Source of the DNA: Knufia peltigerae | Taxonomy: Eukaryota; Ascomycota; Eurotiomycetes; Chaetothyriales; Trichomeriaceae | Assembly (NCBI GenBank): GCA_030247855.1 | Contig: JAPDRN010000002.1 | Span: forward strand, 124,001 to 188,000 | Direction of reading: 5' to 3' | Length of the DNA: 64,000 bases | Part shown: piece after piece, positions 55,188 to 64,000 of the stretch | How positions within the stretch are numbered: position 1 is the stretch's first letter | How the letters are laid out: each line of letters opens with the position of its first letter | The notes under the pieces: model-generated | The model's input: the letters and a program-made list of their open reading frames with translations, nothing else | What the model was told of the DNA's origin: nothing | The model's database searches: none | Translations under genes and position numbers: made by a program

Positions 55188-55865
55188 GGCTCGGTTCAAA
55201 AGTCAAGATGGTGGCGGTATGATTGGCAGTGGTATGATGCTAGTAAAGACGACCTTCAACGACATCATATACAACGTAACCAACGTGACAAGGGATTCGG
55301 GTTCGTGTGGGAATAAAGTTCAACGGGCGCGATCCGCTATTGGCCATCGGAAATCGAAAGTGACCGTGACTAACTCCGCGACAGGCATCTTGACTCTGTT
55401 GCCCGGAAATGTCTTGGCCATTCGGAAAACGCTCAATCACTGGTCTATGCATACATGCTGACGAAAAGGCTAGGAGGAGATGAGCAATTTTGGGCTAAAG
55501 GATAAGCCATAGCTGCATTGCCTGCCTTTGGGAATCTTGAGTCCACCCGGAACATAGTCTCGGTTTGCAATCTGCATAAAAGCATTGTACCTAATGCCCC
55601 GAATAGAAGCAAGAACGGGTTGTCTTTGTGAGTGGTTGTAGTCTTTAGTCTCTTGGATCAACGTTGTTCTCCCATACAGGCAGCCGGAAATTGTTCATAG
55701 GCATCAACCGAAGACGGAGGCCGAGATATCTTCGCTTGTGCGTGGACGATCAATACCTCTCCATAAAGTCTCGAACTTCTGGTGCATCTCCCGTTCGAAC
55801 AGTATCAAGCATCAGACTATAACAAGAAATATTGATCTCAGAAGCGAAATTCTCACCGGCCAGGA
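55188..55865. promoter_or_regulatory. Divergent promoter region, A-T-R reductase / P450
   Basis: This is 678 bp between divergent start codons. CCGGAAAT is at 55684-55691. A minus-strand stretch at about 55470-55835 looks like a decayed coding fragment (see findings). Confidence 0.5.
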
Positions 55866-57688
55866 ATGACGATGATTCCCTTGGCGAATGCCCCCACTAC
55901 TGGGGTTGTCGTGCTGCTCATTATCATCAGTTTGATATATGGTGTGACGGTTCAGGGCAGACGAAATGCCAGGCTTCCTCCAGGTGCGTCATTGTGGGCA
56001 GAATCATTCTCTCCCTAGCCGGCAAAGACCAACAATTGACCAGAATATAGGGCCTCCTACCCTCCCTATCATTGGAAATCTTCACCAGCTTCCTAGAGAT
56101 AAAGGGTATCTCCAGTTTGCGAAATGGGCTAAGGAATATGGGCAAATTTATTCTTTGAAGATTGCCTCCCGGACCATGATCGTGATCTCCAGTCGACGTC
56201 TTGTCAAAGAGATTATGGATAAGAAGAACTCCATCAGTGGGTTCCGGCCCCCAGCGTATGCTGTGAACAACTTGATATACAAAGGAGACTTTCTCCTTCT
56301 TATGAACCCGGACGATGCCAAATTCCGTCGAGAACGGAAGCTCATTCATCAGTTCTACATGGACTCAGTATGCGAAAAAAGGCACCTGCCCTACATTATC
56401 GCAGAATCAGCTCAACTAATGGTCGATATTCTGAATGACTCTGATAGGTGGTCCGATCATTCCACAAGATACACCAATAGCCTCATCATGAGTACAAGTA
56501 CGTGCTATCATTGTTTGAAGTCGGAGTCTATTTTATTGACTTTCATTTAGTCTATGGGTTTCGTACTCCTTCCACCGACACAGTGCATTTACATAGAGTT
56601 CTCGATATCGCCCACGATCTGTCTCGCGTTATAATGCCCGGCAAGCTACCCCCGGTGGATATATTCCCATTTCTGAACTACCTTCCCGAGCGGCTCTTTG
56701 ACAATTGGCGGTCCAAATGCCGGAATGTTGCTAAAAAGAGCGACAAGTTATATGCCGAGTTTTTAGACCATGTCATTGAGCGTAGGGAGAAACTCGGCTC
56801 CAAGGACACTTTTGCCGACAAGGTCCTCGAGCAGAAAGGTGATGATGCATTCACACGACACGAAGTTATGTACCTCCTTTCGACGGTACTTGATGCAGGC
56901 ACCGATACCACATCAGGCGCTTTCAATACACTTGTGCAGATGCTCACACAAAACCAGCATATTCTAAAAGATGCTCAGGAAGAGATGGACCAGGTCGTGG
57001 GTGAGAATCGCACTCCCTGCTGGGAAGACTTTGGAAAGCTCCGTATGATCAATTATTTGATGAAAGAGGTTCAACGCTTTAGGCCAATTGTGCCGATTGC
57101 TTTCCCTCATGCTTTATCAGAAGGTTCAGCTCTCTGCAATTCCAAACTCAACACATGACTACCTATTTGATGGAGTATAAGCTAATGAGTGCATCTTTAG
57201 AATTGGTGGTCGACAACTACGCCTTGCCGAAAGGAAGTTCTATCATCGTCAATATATCAGGATTACATCACGACGAAAAGAAGTTTCCAAATGCGCTGGA
57301 ATTTGATCCTAAGAACTATGAAGGGAAAGACGGCCTTGCTACAGCATACTCCAACGCGGCGAACTACGAAGACAGGGATCACTACGGTTACGGTTTTGGT
57401 CGACGTTTGTGTCCTGGAATTCACTTTGCAGAACGGTCTCTGTTTATTACCTTTTCAAAGCTGATTTGGGGGTTTGATATTGCACCAGCTAAGGATGACC
57501 AGGGTAGGCCAGTTCCGATTAACACTGATTGGGCTACTGGATATTCGGGGGGCGCAATTCTGCACCCTGATCATTTCCAAACTTGTATCAAAGTTCGCTC
57601 TGAAAAGAAGAGAGAGATTCTTCTGAGGGATTTTGAAGAGGCGAAAAAGTTGTTCTCTACGCTCGATGCGCCTCCGAGAGAGAATTGA
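55866..57688 (+). CDS. Cytochrome P450 monooxygenase
   Basis: Exons 55866-55983, 56051-56497, 56551-57123 and 57201-57688 give 541 residues, normal for fungal P450s. A membrane anchor (TGVVVLLIIISLIYGV) at residues 13-28 precedes RLPPGPPTLPIIGNLHQLP. The I-helix is STVLDAGTDTTSGAFNTL, the K-helix ExxR is in LMKEVQRFRPIVP, and the heme loop YGFGRRLCPG has the axial Cys near 450. LPKGSSIIVNISGLHHD and the FxPxxY-like EFDPKNY segment are also normal. The enzyme is anchored in the endoplasmic reticulum and hydroxylates an unknown substrate with help of P450 reductase. It has the divergent A-T-R reductase as partner, and the adjacent second monooxygenase suggests successive oxidations. Confidence 0.93.
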
Positions 57689-58073
57689 GCAACCCTATAG
57701 TTAGCACCCGGCCGTAGAAGGCTTTTTGTCTCCCAGAGACCCACTTTTCTGATTTCTTATGACATTTACGATTGTGCAGATGTAATATTGAAACTAAATT
57801 CGCTGTATTCAGCAATGTTTCTACAATTTACCAGACGAACCAAGATAACAGAAGCTGATTTGACAGGACAGTGATATTATGATAGTGATAACAACCTATC
57901 ACACTTTTCCAATAATTTGTGTAAAAGTCCTTGACGAACAGGTGCCTAGATTTGTTGTTCTACTTGACCCTATCTGAAATACCGAAGAGACTTTGTGCTG
58001 TATCAGATACCTAGGTATACTTGTCTAGAGGCTGCTTCAAACAAACCAAGGTACAATCAATCACTATCCTGGC
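57689..58073. other. Convergent intergenic region, P450 / flavin monooxygenase 2
   Basis: This is 385 bp of AT-rich sequence between convergent 3' ends. No feature is supported. Confidence 0.5.
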
Positions 58074-59820
58074 TCAAGAGACTTTGAATCCTTGAAGGTC
58101 GTTTTCCAAAGAGTCTTTGAGTGCTTTCAAGTAATTGGGAAGACCTCCGAGGTACCCCAATGCCTCCATTGGCTTGCCGGGGATATTTGCTCCCGTCCAC
58201 CTAGGACAAATAGATTAGCATAAATACTAGAGTCGGGATCCAGTGTGCACTCACCAGCTTTTGACTTCGTGGATGAGAGTTGCTTTAGAGATAGCATTGA
58301 CAGTCTCGCTCCACTGTCGCTCTGCATTTTCGTCTGGGTCGATCCTCGACAGGCATTGATCCCGTAATTTGGACAAGACGTCTGCAATCCAATCACACTG
58401 TGGTTCTGTACAAGACGGACCGTTCACATAGGGTCCTGGTGATTGTGGTCCGTACGTGAAGAACAAATTTGGAAATCCTTGCGTGGCCATACCTAGATAG
58501 GTCCGAGTACCCGACTTCCACTTGCTGTTCAGCTCACGCCTGCCTAGCCCTCTGATGTCAATATTCTTATAACTCCCAGTGATGGCGTCATATCCGGTGG
58601 CCAACGCGATGATATCAAATTTGTGGACCTTGCCGTCTGCGGTGACGATGCCATCCTGAGAGAACTCTGTGATAGGCGTTTCCTTGACTGATACCACGCT
58701 GACATTAGGCCGACTAATCTTCTCGTAGTAATCCTGTTCGAGCGATGGTCTCTTCGCCCCAAACGGATGAGGAGCAACTGAAGGAGCCACGATCGCAGCT
58801 TTTGCTTTGTCTGGCACGCGGGCCCTGGTTTTCTTCAGCCAGAACTGGTAAACAGTATCATTGGCCGTAGGGCTAGTCAAAGTGTCGTTGAATGATGCTG
58901 CAAAGGGAGCAAATCCACCCTGATTTGGTGAGAGGAGATAACATTAGTAATCATTAACCCACAGAGTTGGGAGTATAATATACCTTCTTCCAAAGTCTTT
59001 CAAGTAGTTCTTCTCGCTCCTCGGGCGTAAAATCCGCATGAGCTCTGGTTTGAGCGGTAAATTCCAAGCCGCCAACCGTCGTCAGGCGTCGTTGATATAA
59101 CTCAGGGAAGGACTGTTTCTGAGCCTTCTGTTCGCTGCTGATCAGGGGCTTCTGCTGCATTGGAAGGCAGATATTGGGGGTTCTGATGAAAGCAGTCAAT
59201 TCTGAAGCTTGATCTGCACATTCTTGAATCAACTGAACACCAGTTGCTCCATTTCCGATGACAGCCAACTTTTTTCCCTTGATATCCAGATCCGCTGGCC
59301 AGTGAGATGAGTGAACAATTCGGGCCTTGCATTTGTCCATGCCTTTCCACTGAGGCACGTACTCTTTGGCCGCAAACCCGATACCGGCGACCAGAAATCT
59401 CGTCTTAAAAAGCTTTCCGTTGTGACATTCAACAGTCCAAGTGTTTTCGTCCTCGTTGAAGGTTGCTGAAGTAACCCTGGAATTGAAGATTGCATCTTTA
59501 CTCAAGCCCAGCGTCTTGTCGACATGGGCAAAGTAGCGTTGTAGCTCGTGCCATGGAGGAAACAACTCCTTGTACTCCCAATCCTTATACACCTCGGGCA
59601 ATGACAAGCTGTAGTAAGGATATGGACTATCCACTCGAGCTCCAGGATACCTACTCCAGTACCATACTCCTCCAAAATACGAACCGCTTTCCACAATCTT
59701 TGTCTTGAACCCCAAGTTTCGCAATTTAGGAAGTAAGTAGCAACCCGTGAAACCAGCTCCAATAATGAGCACATCCAAGTTTTCGCCCTCAATGCCGTTC
59801 TGGGGGCCTATGCTTCCCAT
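58074..59820 (-). CDS. Flavin-dependent monooxygenase 2, cyclohexanone monooxygenase-like
   Basis: Exons 58984-59820, 58255-58919 and 58074-58200 give 542 residues, the usual length of cyclohexanone-type enzymes. The FAD motif LIIGAGFTGCYLLPKLRNLG is followed by GGVWYWSRYPGARVDSPYPYYS, a hallmark of this clade. The fingerprint region reads KARIVHSSHWPADLDIKGKKLAVIGNGATGVQ: His-Ser-Ser-His-Trp-Pro is kept, but the usual F-x-G before it is not. IIALATGYDAITGSYKNIDIRG is the ATG motif, and WWTGANIPGKP is the normal C-terminal segment. The first Met in frame is at 59820. It probably converts a cyclic ketone to a lactone, and differs enough from monooxygenase 1 (clade and length) to act on another substrate or step. 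Confidence 0.9.
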
Positions 59821-60415
59821 ATTTATTGTCTGCAAAGGTATAGTACTTTAGGATCAAATGGACGACGGTACATCAACAACGTAACTCAAATAATGATGCT
59901 CGTTGTAGAGACACGCTTTATATCAACTAACCTATAAGCTTCCGAAAGTGGAAAGCCTGCGGAGTCTTATGCCAACCTAGTTGTGGTTTCCCCATCAATA
60001 ATACCCAAGGGTATCGACATCCAAAATCCGCGCTACATTTCCGACCAAACTCCGAGTCCGAGGAATTCTGTAGCGCAGAGAACCTGGAATCAGCTGATTA
60101 ATCGCTGCTGTCAGATGCTGCTGTTTCAAACTGTGATGTGGCAGATTTCATCAGTAGCCCTCTATGTTCCAGGGATCGAGGCGCCGATTCCACTCCCTTC
60201 TACTGGCCGAAAAGATACGTCCCGTCCTGTATACGTAAGACTTGGACTTGGATAACAAGTACTCATTGTGATTCGGAAATCATACCATGACTGAAATCAA
60301 CGGAAGGTAGTCGTGTGATTCTCTAGCAAAAGCATCAGGTTGCGTCTCAAACACCAGTCTTGTTCTGAACCATTTTAAACTACCCTGCCAATGGCTCTAT
60401 CACCTAACTGTAGCC
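59821..60415. other. Intergenic region, flavin monooxygenase 2 5' side / acyl-CoA synthetase 3' side
   Basis: This is 595 bp between minus-strand genes. CTTCCGAAAG (about 59939-59948) and ATTTCCGAC (about 60037) occur here. No gene was seen. Confidence 0.5.
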
Positions 60416-62736
60416 CTATAGTGATACATTTCCTGATTTTATGTTTGACCAGTCCAACTCTGTGAACTCAACATACGTCTTGGCCCCTGCCACTCCGCCC
60501 TTGAGCCAGTACATCTGATCGTGTCCTGGCACTATTTCAGGATCGACACCCTCCTTTGCCAGGGGTGCCTTCAAATGTTTGTTGTTCTCCAATTTAGGAA
60601 TCTCACTGGTGATTCTGATGAACAGTGGAACCGCATATTTTGGCAGTGACTGAAGTGCATGTTCGAATAACTGCTGTAGATTTATACTGACGCCTGTTCT
60701 TGGCACGATGCATGCGCAGCCCGCCTTTCCCTCATGCTTAGGTAGATTGACACCGTAAACAACGATGTCGGCGATCTCTGGATATTTGGCCATGGCGGCG
60801 GTGACCTCCTGAATGGATAGTTAGCAAAACGTGCAACTATGTTTTCCGAGACCAGCATACCATTGTGCTAACATTCTCAGAGCGCCAACGGAAAGTCTCC
60901 CCTAGACGATCAACGAAGTACCAGAACCCGTCGCTATTTTGACTGAGGAGATCACCACTTCTGAAGAACATGTCCCCTTTCTTCAGCACATTGCGCAAGA
61001 TCTTCTCCTCTGTGGCCTTCTCGTTCCCGTAGTATCCACAGAATGCTTCACGTTGCCGTATTTGTAACAGGAACTCTCCGGGTTCTCCTTTCACAGATCT
61101 CACGCATAAACCTGCCGAGTCACGCTTCGGTTCCAGGGTATCGGTGTCGACCTGGATTACGATCACATCGTTCCTCTTGAGATACCTTTGCAGAAGACCA
61201 TCTCTCCCAACAGCCCCTACGCCAAATGGCCCTATAGCTTCGGTAAGCACGGTGAAACAAACTAAACTGGGTTCATGTTAACCCACCCGAGTTATAGTTC
61301 AACGTCGATCCAATACTCTCCGAGGCTCCATAAAATTCGACAATGTTGGTTATACCAAAACGATCACGAAACGCCTTCCAGATATCCGGCCTGAGGCCAT
61401 TTCCAAAGGCGGAGTGTACTGAATGGTTGCGGTCGCTAGGGGAAGGCTGAGAAGACTGAAAAATTTGTTATTATCATATTAGCAGTCGTTGGATTTCTCC
61501 CAAATTACCAATAGATAACGACAGGTCTCTCCGACGTAATTAACTGCTGTTGCTCTAGAGTTGCGCACCTCGTCCCAGAAGCGAGTAACCGAGAAACGAT
61601 GCCTGAGAATGTAAGCTGATATTCCGGCAGCACCCCACAAGTCAAGTCTTACCCTATACAGAAGCAACCTCCAGTGAACAGACAGATCATGAAGCATGCA
61701 TTCGCAGAGCCGTGGTATAGCGGCTGAATAAGACATTCGTCAGACGACAACCCAGGGGATCTTGAGTTGTTCACACTCACCATGCAGGTATAGAATCTAT
61801 CCTTGGGAGTAAATTTGAGGAAGTCTGCCATCATCAGGCCACAGGCATACCATTTGTATAATGGAAAAGCGGCAGGCTTGGGAAGTCCCGTAGTTCCACT
61901 GTAGGCGACGATCGTTAGCGGATATCTTGACAAACAGAGCTGTCACCAGTATAGGATGATACCAGTGGAGTTTTTGACTGACCTCGTGTAGAAAATGCAT
62001 GAGATGGAGGTCTGTTTATTCATGCCTGGATCGAAGTCGGACCGGAAGGGTGGCAACGCCTCTATCATATTTCTCATGCTGCGATCCAGGTTGACAATCT
62101 CGATACCCATGTCTTTGATGACCGGAGCGGACGCCGCAACCTTATCAGAAACTTCTTCATCTACTATTAGGAACCTGGACCGAGACACGCTGACACAATG
62201 GACTAGACGCTCGCCCGAGAGGTTATAGTTGATGTATGCAGGTATCGCCCCTAGAGATGCAAGCGCGAGCCACATATGGAGGAAGACTGGTTTGTTAGTA
62301 CAGTCGATTGCCACTACTTCCATTGCTTTCACTCCCAGGTTTCGAAAAAAAGCAGCAAAACAAAGCACCGAGGAGTATGTCGACGACCATGTCTCCTCAT
62401 AACCAGTCGGGGCGTAAGAGATCGAGGATGCAGATGGCATTGTCCGGGCATTGTGCTCCAAAACCAGGAAAAGAGATAAGTTGCCTCGTTTGTCTGTGAC
62501 AAAGTCAACATATCTCCTTGACCTTAGAATTTTGAGGTTTTGTTCTTACCCGACTTGCCCATCTCCTGTACATACCTGCGTGTTGCACGCTCGACCCGCA
62601 AGTCCTCCATTATCTGGGTCTTGGCCGCAAGGTACATTCCCAGGAGAGCAGTACCTGCAGCTGTAGCGGCGGTAGTGCCTGATCTTTTTTAGCTTTGCTC
62701 ATCCCCTATGTTGAAATCTTCGAACCTATATCCATG
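60416..62736 (-). CDS. Acyl-CoA synthetase of the FAT1/FATP (very-long-chain) type
   Basis: Nine exons on the minus strand: 62727-62736, 62550-62678, 61983-62493, 61781-61898, 61653-61723, 61509-61602, 61287-61455, 60861-61231 and 60416-60808. They give 621 residues, in the FATP range. An N-terminal hydrophobic segment (GTALLGMYLAAKTQ) is typical of FAT1 proteins. The AMP-binding motif CIFYTSGTTGLPKPAAF is restored at the junction of exons 3 and 4. PLYHGSANA, VNYVGETCRYLL, YGASESIGSTLNYNSGPFGVGAVGRDG and FRSGDLLSQNSDGFWYFVDRLGETFRWRSENVSTMEV are all family landmarks. It activates a carboxylic acid as its CoA thioester, here perhaps an acid released from ring cleavage. The 10-nt first exon (MDIG) is the least certain part of the model. 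Confidence 0.88.
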
Positions 62737-63183
62737 GTGATGGAGCTGGTGCAGTATTTCGCCTTAGCTCGAGGGGGTTACGGAGGACGTGGTAGAAGGT
62801 TGTGGTCTCAGCAAGGCTCCTCGGTATAAGTCTCGATAGTCCGACGAGGTCGAAACGGACCAGTCGACAAGGAGGCGAAGGAGGCAATAAGCTCAACAAT
62901 TGGACTACAGACACTTTGATCTTGACATTCGGAACATCTCAGGGATCCTAATTGGGTAGGCTCTTGCAATAAGATCTCATAGATGTTTTAATCAAGTTGC
63001 ACGTCAATAGCCGACTAGCTCCAGCTCCCTTCTAGCATGTGTTCTCCGTGGAAATGCGACGGTTCTTCCACCCGGCTATTGACATCAATCCCCAGGGCTT
63101 GCTGGCTATACTATTGTACGCCTTCGCTATTTGACTTTGGGTGCTACCTTCAGATTAAATCCTTAGTGAGTAGATCGTTGTGA
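62737..63183. other. Intergenic region, acyl-CoA synthetase 5' side / cyclase 3' side
   Basis: This is 447 bp holding the synthetase promoter. A 62-codon minus-strand frame at 62726-62914 has no family features and is not called. Confidence 0.5.
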
Positions 63184-64000
63184 CTATAAGATAGCTATTG
63201 CGTTCGGTGGACTCGCTACTCCACCAACAACGTGAAGCGGTGCGCTTGTAAGAAAGAAAGACCATTTCTGAGCATCTGCGCAGGATCGAGACAGTGTCTC
63301 TAGGTCCCATAGCTCACCAATCAGGGTTCCCCAATGGTTAAGAAACCATTCATGCATAAATACCTTGTCTTTTTCCCCCATGTTCGTTGGCACTGTCTCA
63401 AAGCCCATCATGTCCCCTGCCACTGCAGCAAAATGATGGTTCCAGAACCATTCGACTGTCTGCTGACTAGGCTCAACGCCAATGAACTTGTTCCTTTCCA
63501 TTGCCTTGGCTCTCTGTTCTGAGGAAGCTCGCCTGTACCAGTGCATGAATCCGCTTCGAATAATGAGAATATCGCCAAGCCGCAAGCTGACGTTCTGGCT
63601 GCGTGCCACTTGATCCAGCTCTTCCACAGTAATTGCGAATGTCTCTGTAACTGGTGCAGGTGGCTTACCACTCTCCGCTCGCCACCGGTGGTAATCTAAT
63701 AACACTCCTCGCCCAACAATACCACCACGTTCTACAATTTCTTAGAGTCCAATGTCAGCAGACGAGACAAGAGCTTATGGCCACAGAGACTCACTGTGTG
63801 TCCCGAGTTTTCCACCCTTCTTCATATCTTCGTGTCGAACGCCGTTGTAGTAGAGGCCCGACTCTTGTATTCCAACATGGCGTAATCCGTCCCACTGAGA
63901 ACTTCCTTGGGTATTAAAGCGTAACACATCGTCATGACCATAGAAGTTGAGCCCTCCTGGGTTGTCGCCTTTGTAGTCGATGATTGTATGTTGGAACCCC
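63184..64000 (-). CDS. Cyclase-family hydrolase (PF04199, kynurenine-formamidase-like), 5' end cut off by window edge
   Basis: Two exons are visible, 63795 to beyond 64000 and 63184-63740, joined in phase (A/AA). The product reads QHTIIDYKGDNPGG, NTQGSSQWDGLRHVGIQESGLYYNGV and GTHKIVERGGIVGRGVLLDYHRW. It continues DILIIRSGFMHWY, SQQTVEWFWNHHFAAVAGDMMGFETVPT and VFMHEWFLNHWGTLIGELWDLETLS. QWDGLRH and the ERGGIVGRGVLLD strand are signatures of the fungal branch of the metal-dependent cyclase/amidohydrolase family, which hydrolyses cyclic amides or lactones. The initiating codon lies outside. Together with the Baeyer-Villiger enzymes, a lactone-opening role is attractive but unproven. The AG of ATTGTAG six bases into exon 2 is an alternative acceptor. 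Confidence 0.85.

Noticed and set aside
55188..55199. Four extra N-terminal residues on the A-T-R reductase
   Set aside because: The frame begins with TTG there; ATG at 55187 is the first real start codon.
61899..61940. Earlier acceptor (CAAG before TATCCGCTAACG) in acyl-CoA synthetase intron 3
   Set aside because: It inserts RYPLTIVAY before the ATP motif; the acceptor at 61899 gives the canonical YTSGTTGLPK and leaves CTAAC as branch site.

Overview
The window is nuclear DNA of a filamentous ascomycete (Pezizomycotina). The evidence is short spliceosomal introns (mostly 45-85 nt, GTRNGT donors, CTRAY-like branch sites), six Zn2Cys6 transcription factors, fungal-type MFS porters, an NRPS-like A-T-R reductase and a microsomal P450. 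No ribosomal RNA, tRNA, CRISPR array or bacterial operon signal was seen. A black-yeast-like (Chaetothyriales) or other catabolically rich lineage is a guess from gene content only. Every multi-exon model was built by hand from splice signals, reading phase and family motifs; in each one the phases close exactly.

Left half (about 1-23.6 kb), carbohydrate theme: a RidA fragment at the edge; Zn2Cys6 factor 1; a Gfo/Idh/MocA oxidoreductase; a phytanoyl-CoA dioxygenase-like enzyme; an aldehyde dehydrogenase; a D-xylose/dihydrodiol dehydrogenase-like enzyme divergent from a sugar porter; an SDR; a transaldolase; Zn2Cys6 factor 2 divergent from an IlvD/Edd dehydratase of sugar-acid type; and Zn2Cys6 factor 3. 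Sugar uptake, C1 oxidation, sugar-acid dehydration and aldehyde oxidation are the parts of a non-phosphorylating oxidative pentose route. That route is unusual for fungi and is proposed here as an inference.

Right half (about 24-64 kb), oxygenation of a carbon skeleton: an alpha/beta hydrolase divergent from a cupin; Zn2Cys6 factor 4; a TRI12-type MFS exporter; a two-repeat EthD-like protein; an SDR divergent from Zn2Cys6 factor 5; a nitronate monooxygenase-like flavoprotein; Zn2Cys6 factor 6; a divergent SDR pair; a Baeyer-Villiger-type monooxygenase; the A-T-R reductase divergent from a P450; a second Baeyer-Villiger-type monooxygenase; a FAT1-type acyl-CoA synthetase; and a cyclase-family hydrolase cut by the right edge. 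A plausible sequence is hydroxylation, ketone formation, ester or lactone formation, hydrolysis, then activation or reduction of the resulting acid. This could be catabolism of an alicyclic compound or synthesis of a small metabolite.

Notable oddities: two GC-AG introns (transaldolase and nitronate monooxygenase), a zinc cluster with only its first half recognisable, a 19-20 bp element shared by two promoters in the right half, and several micro-exons of 10-27 nt.
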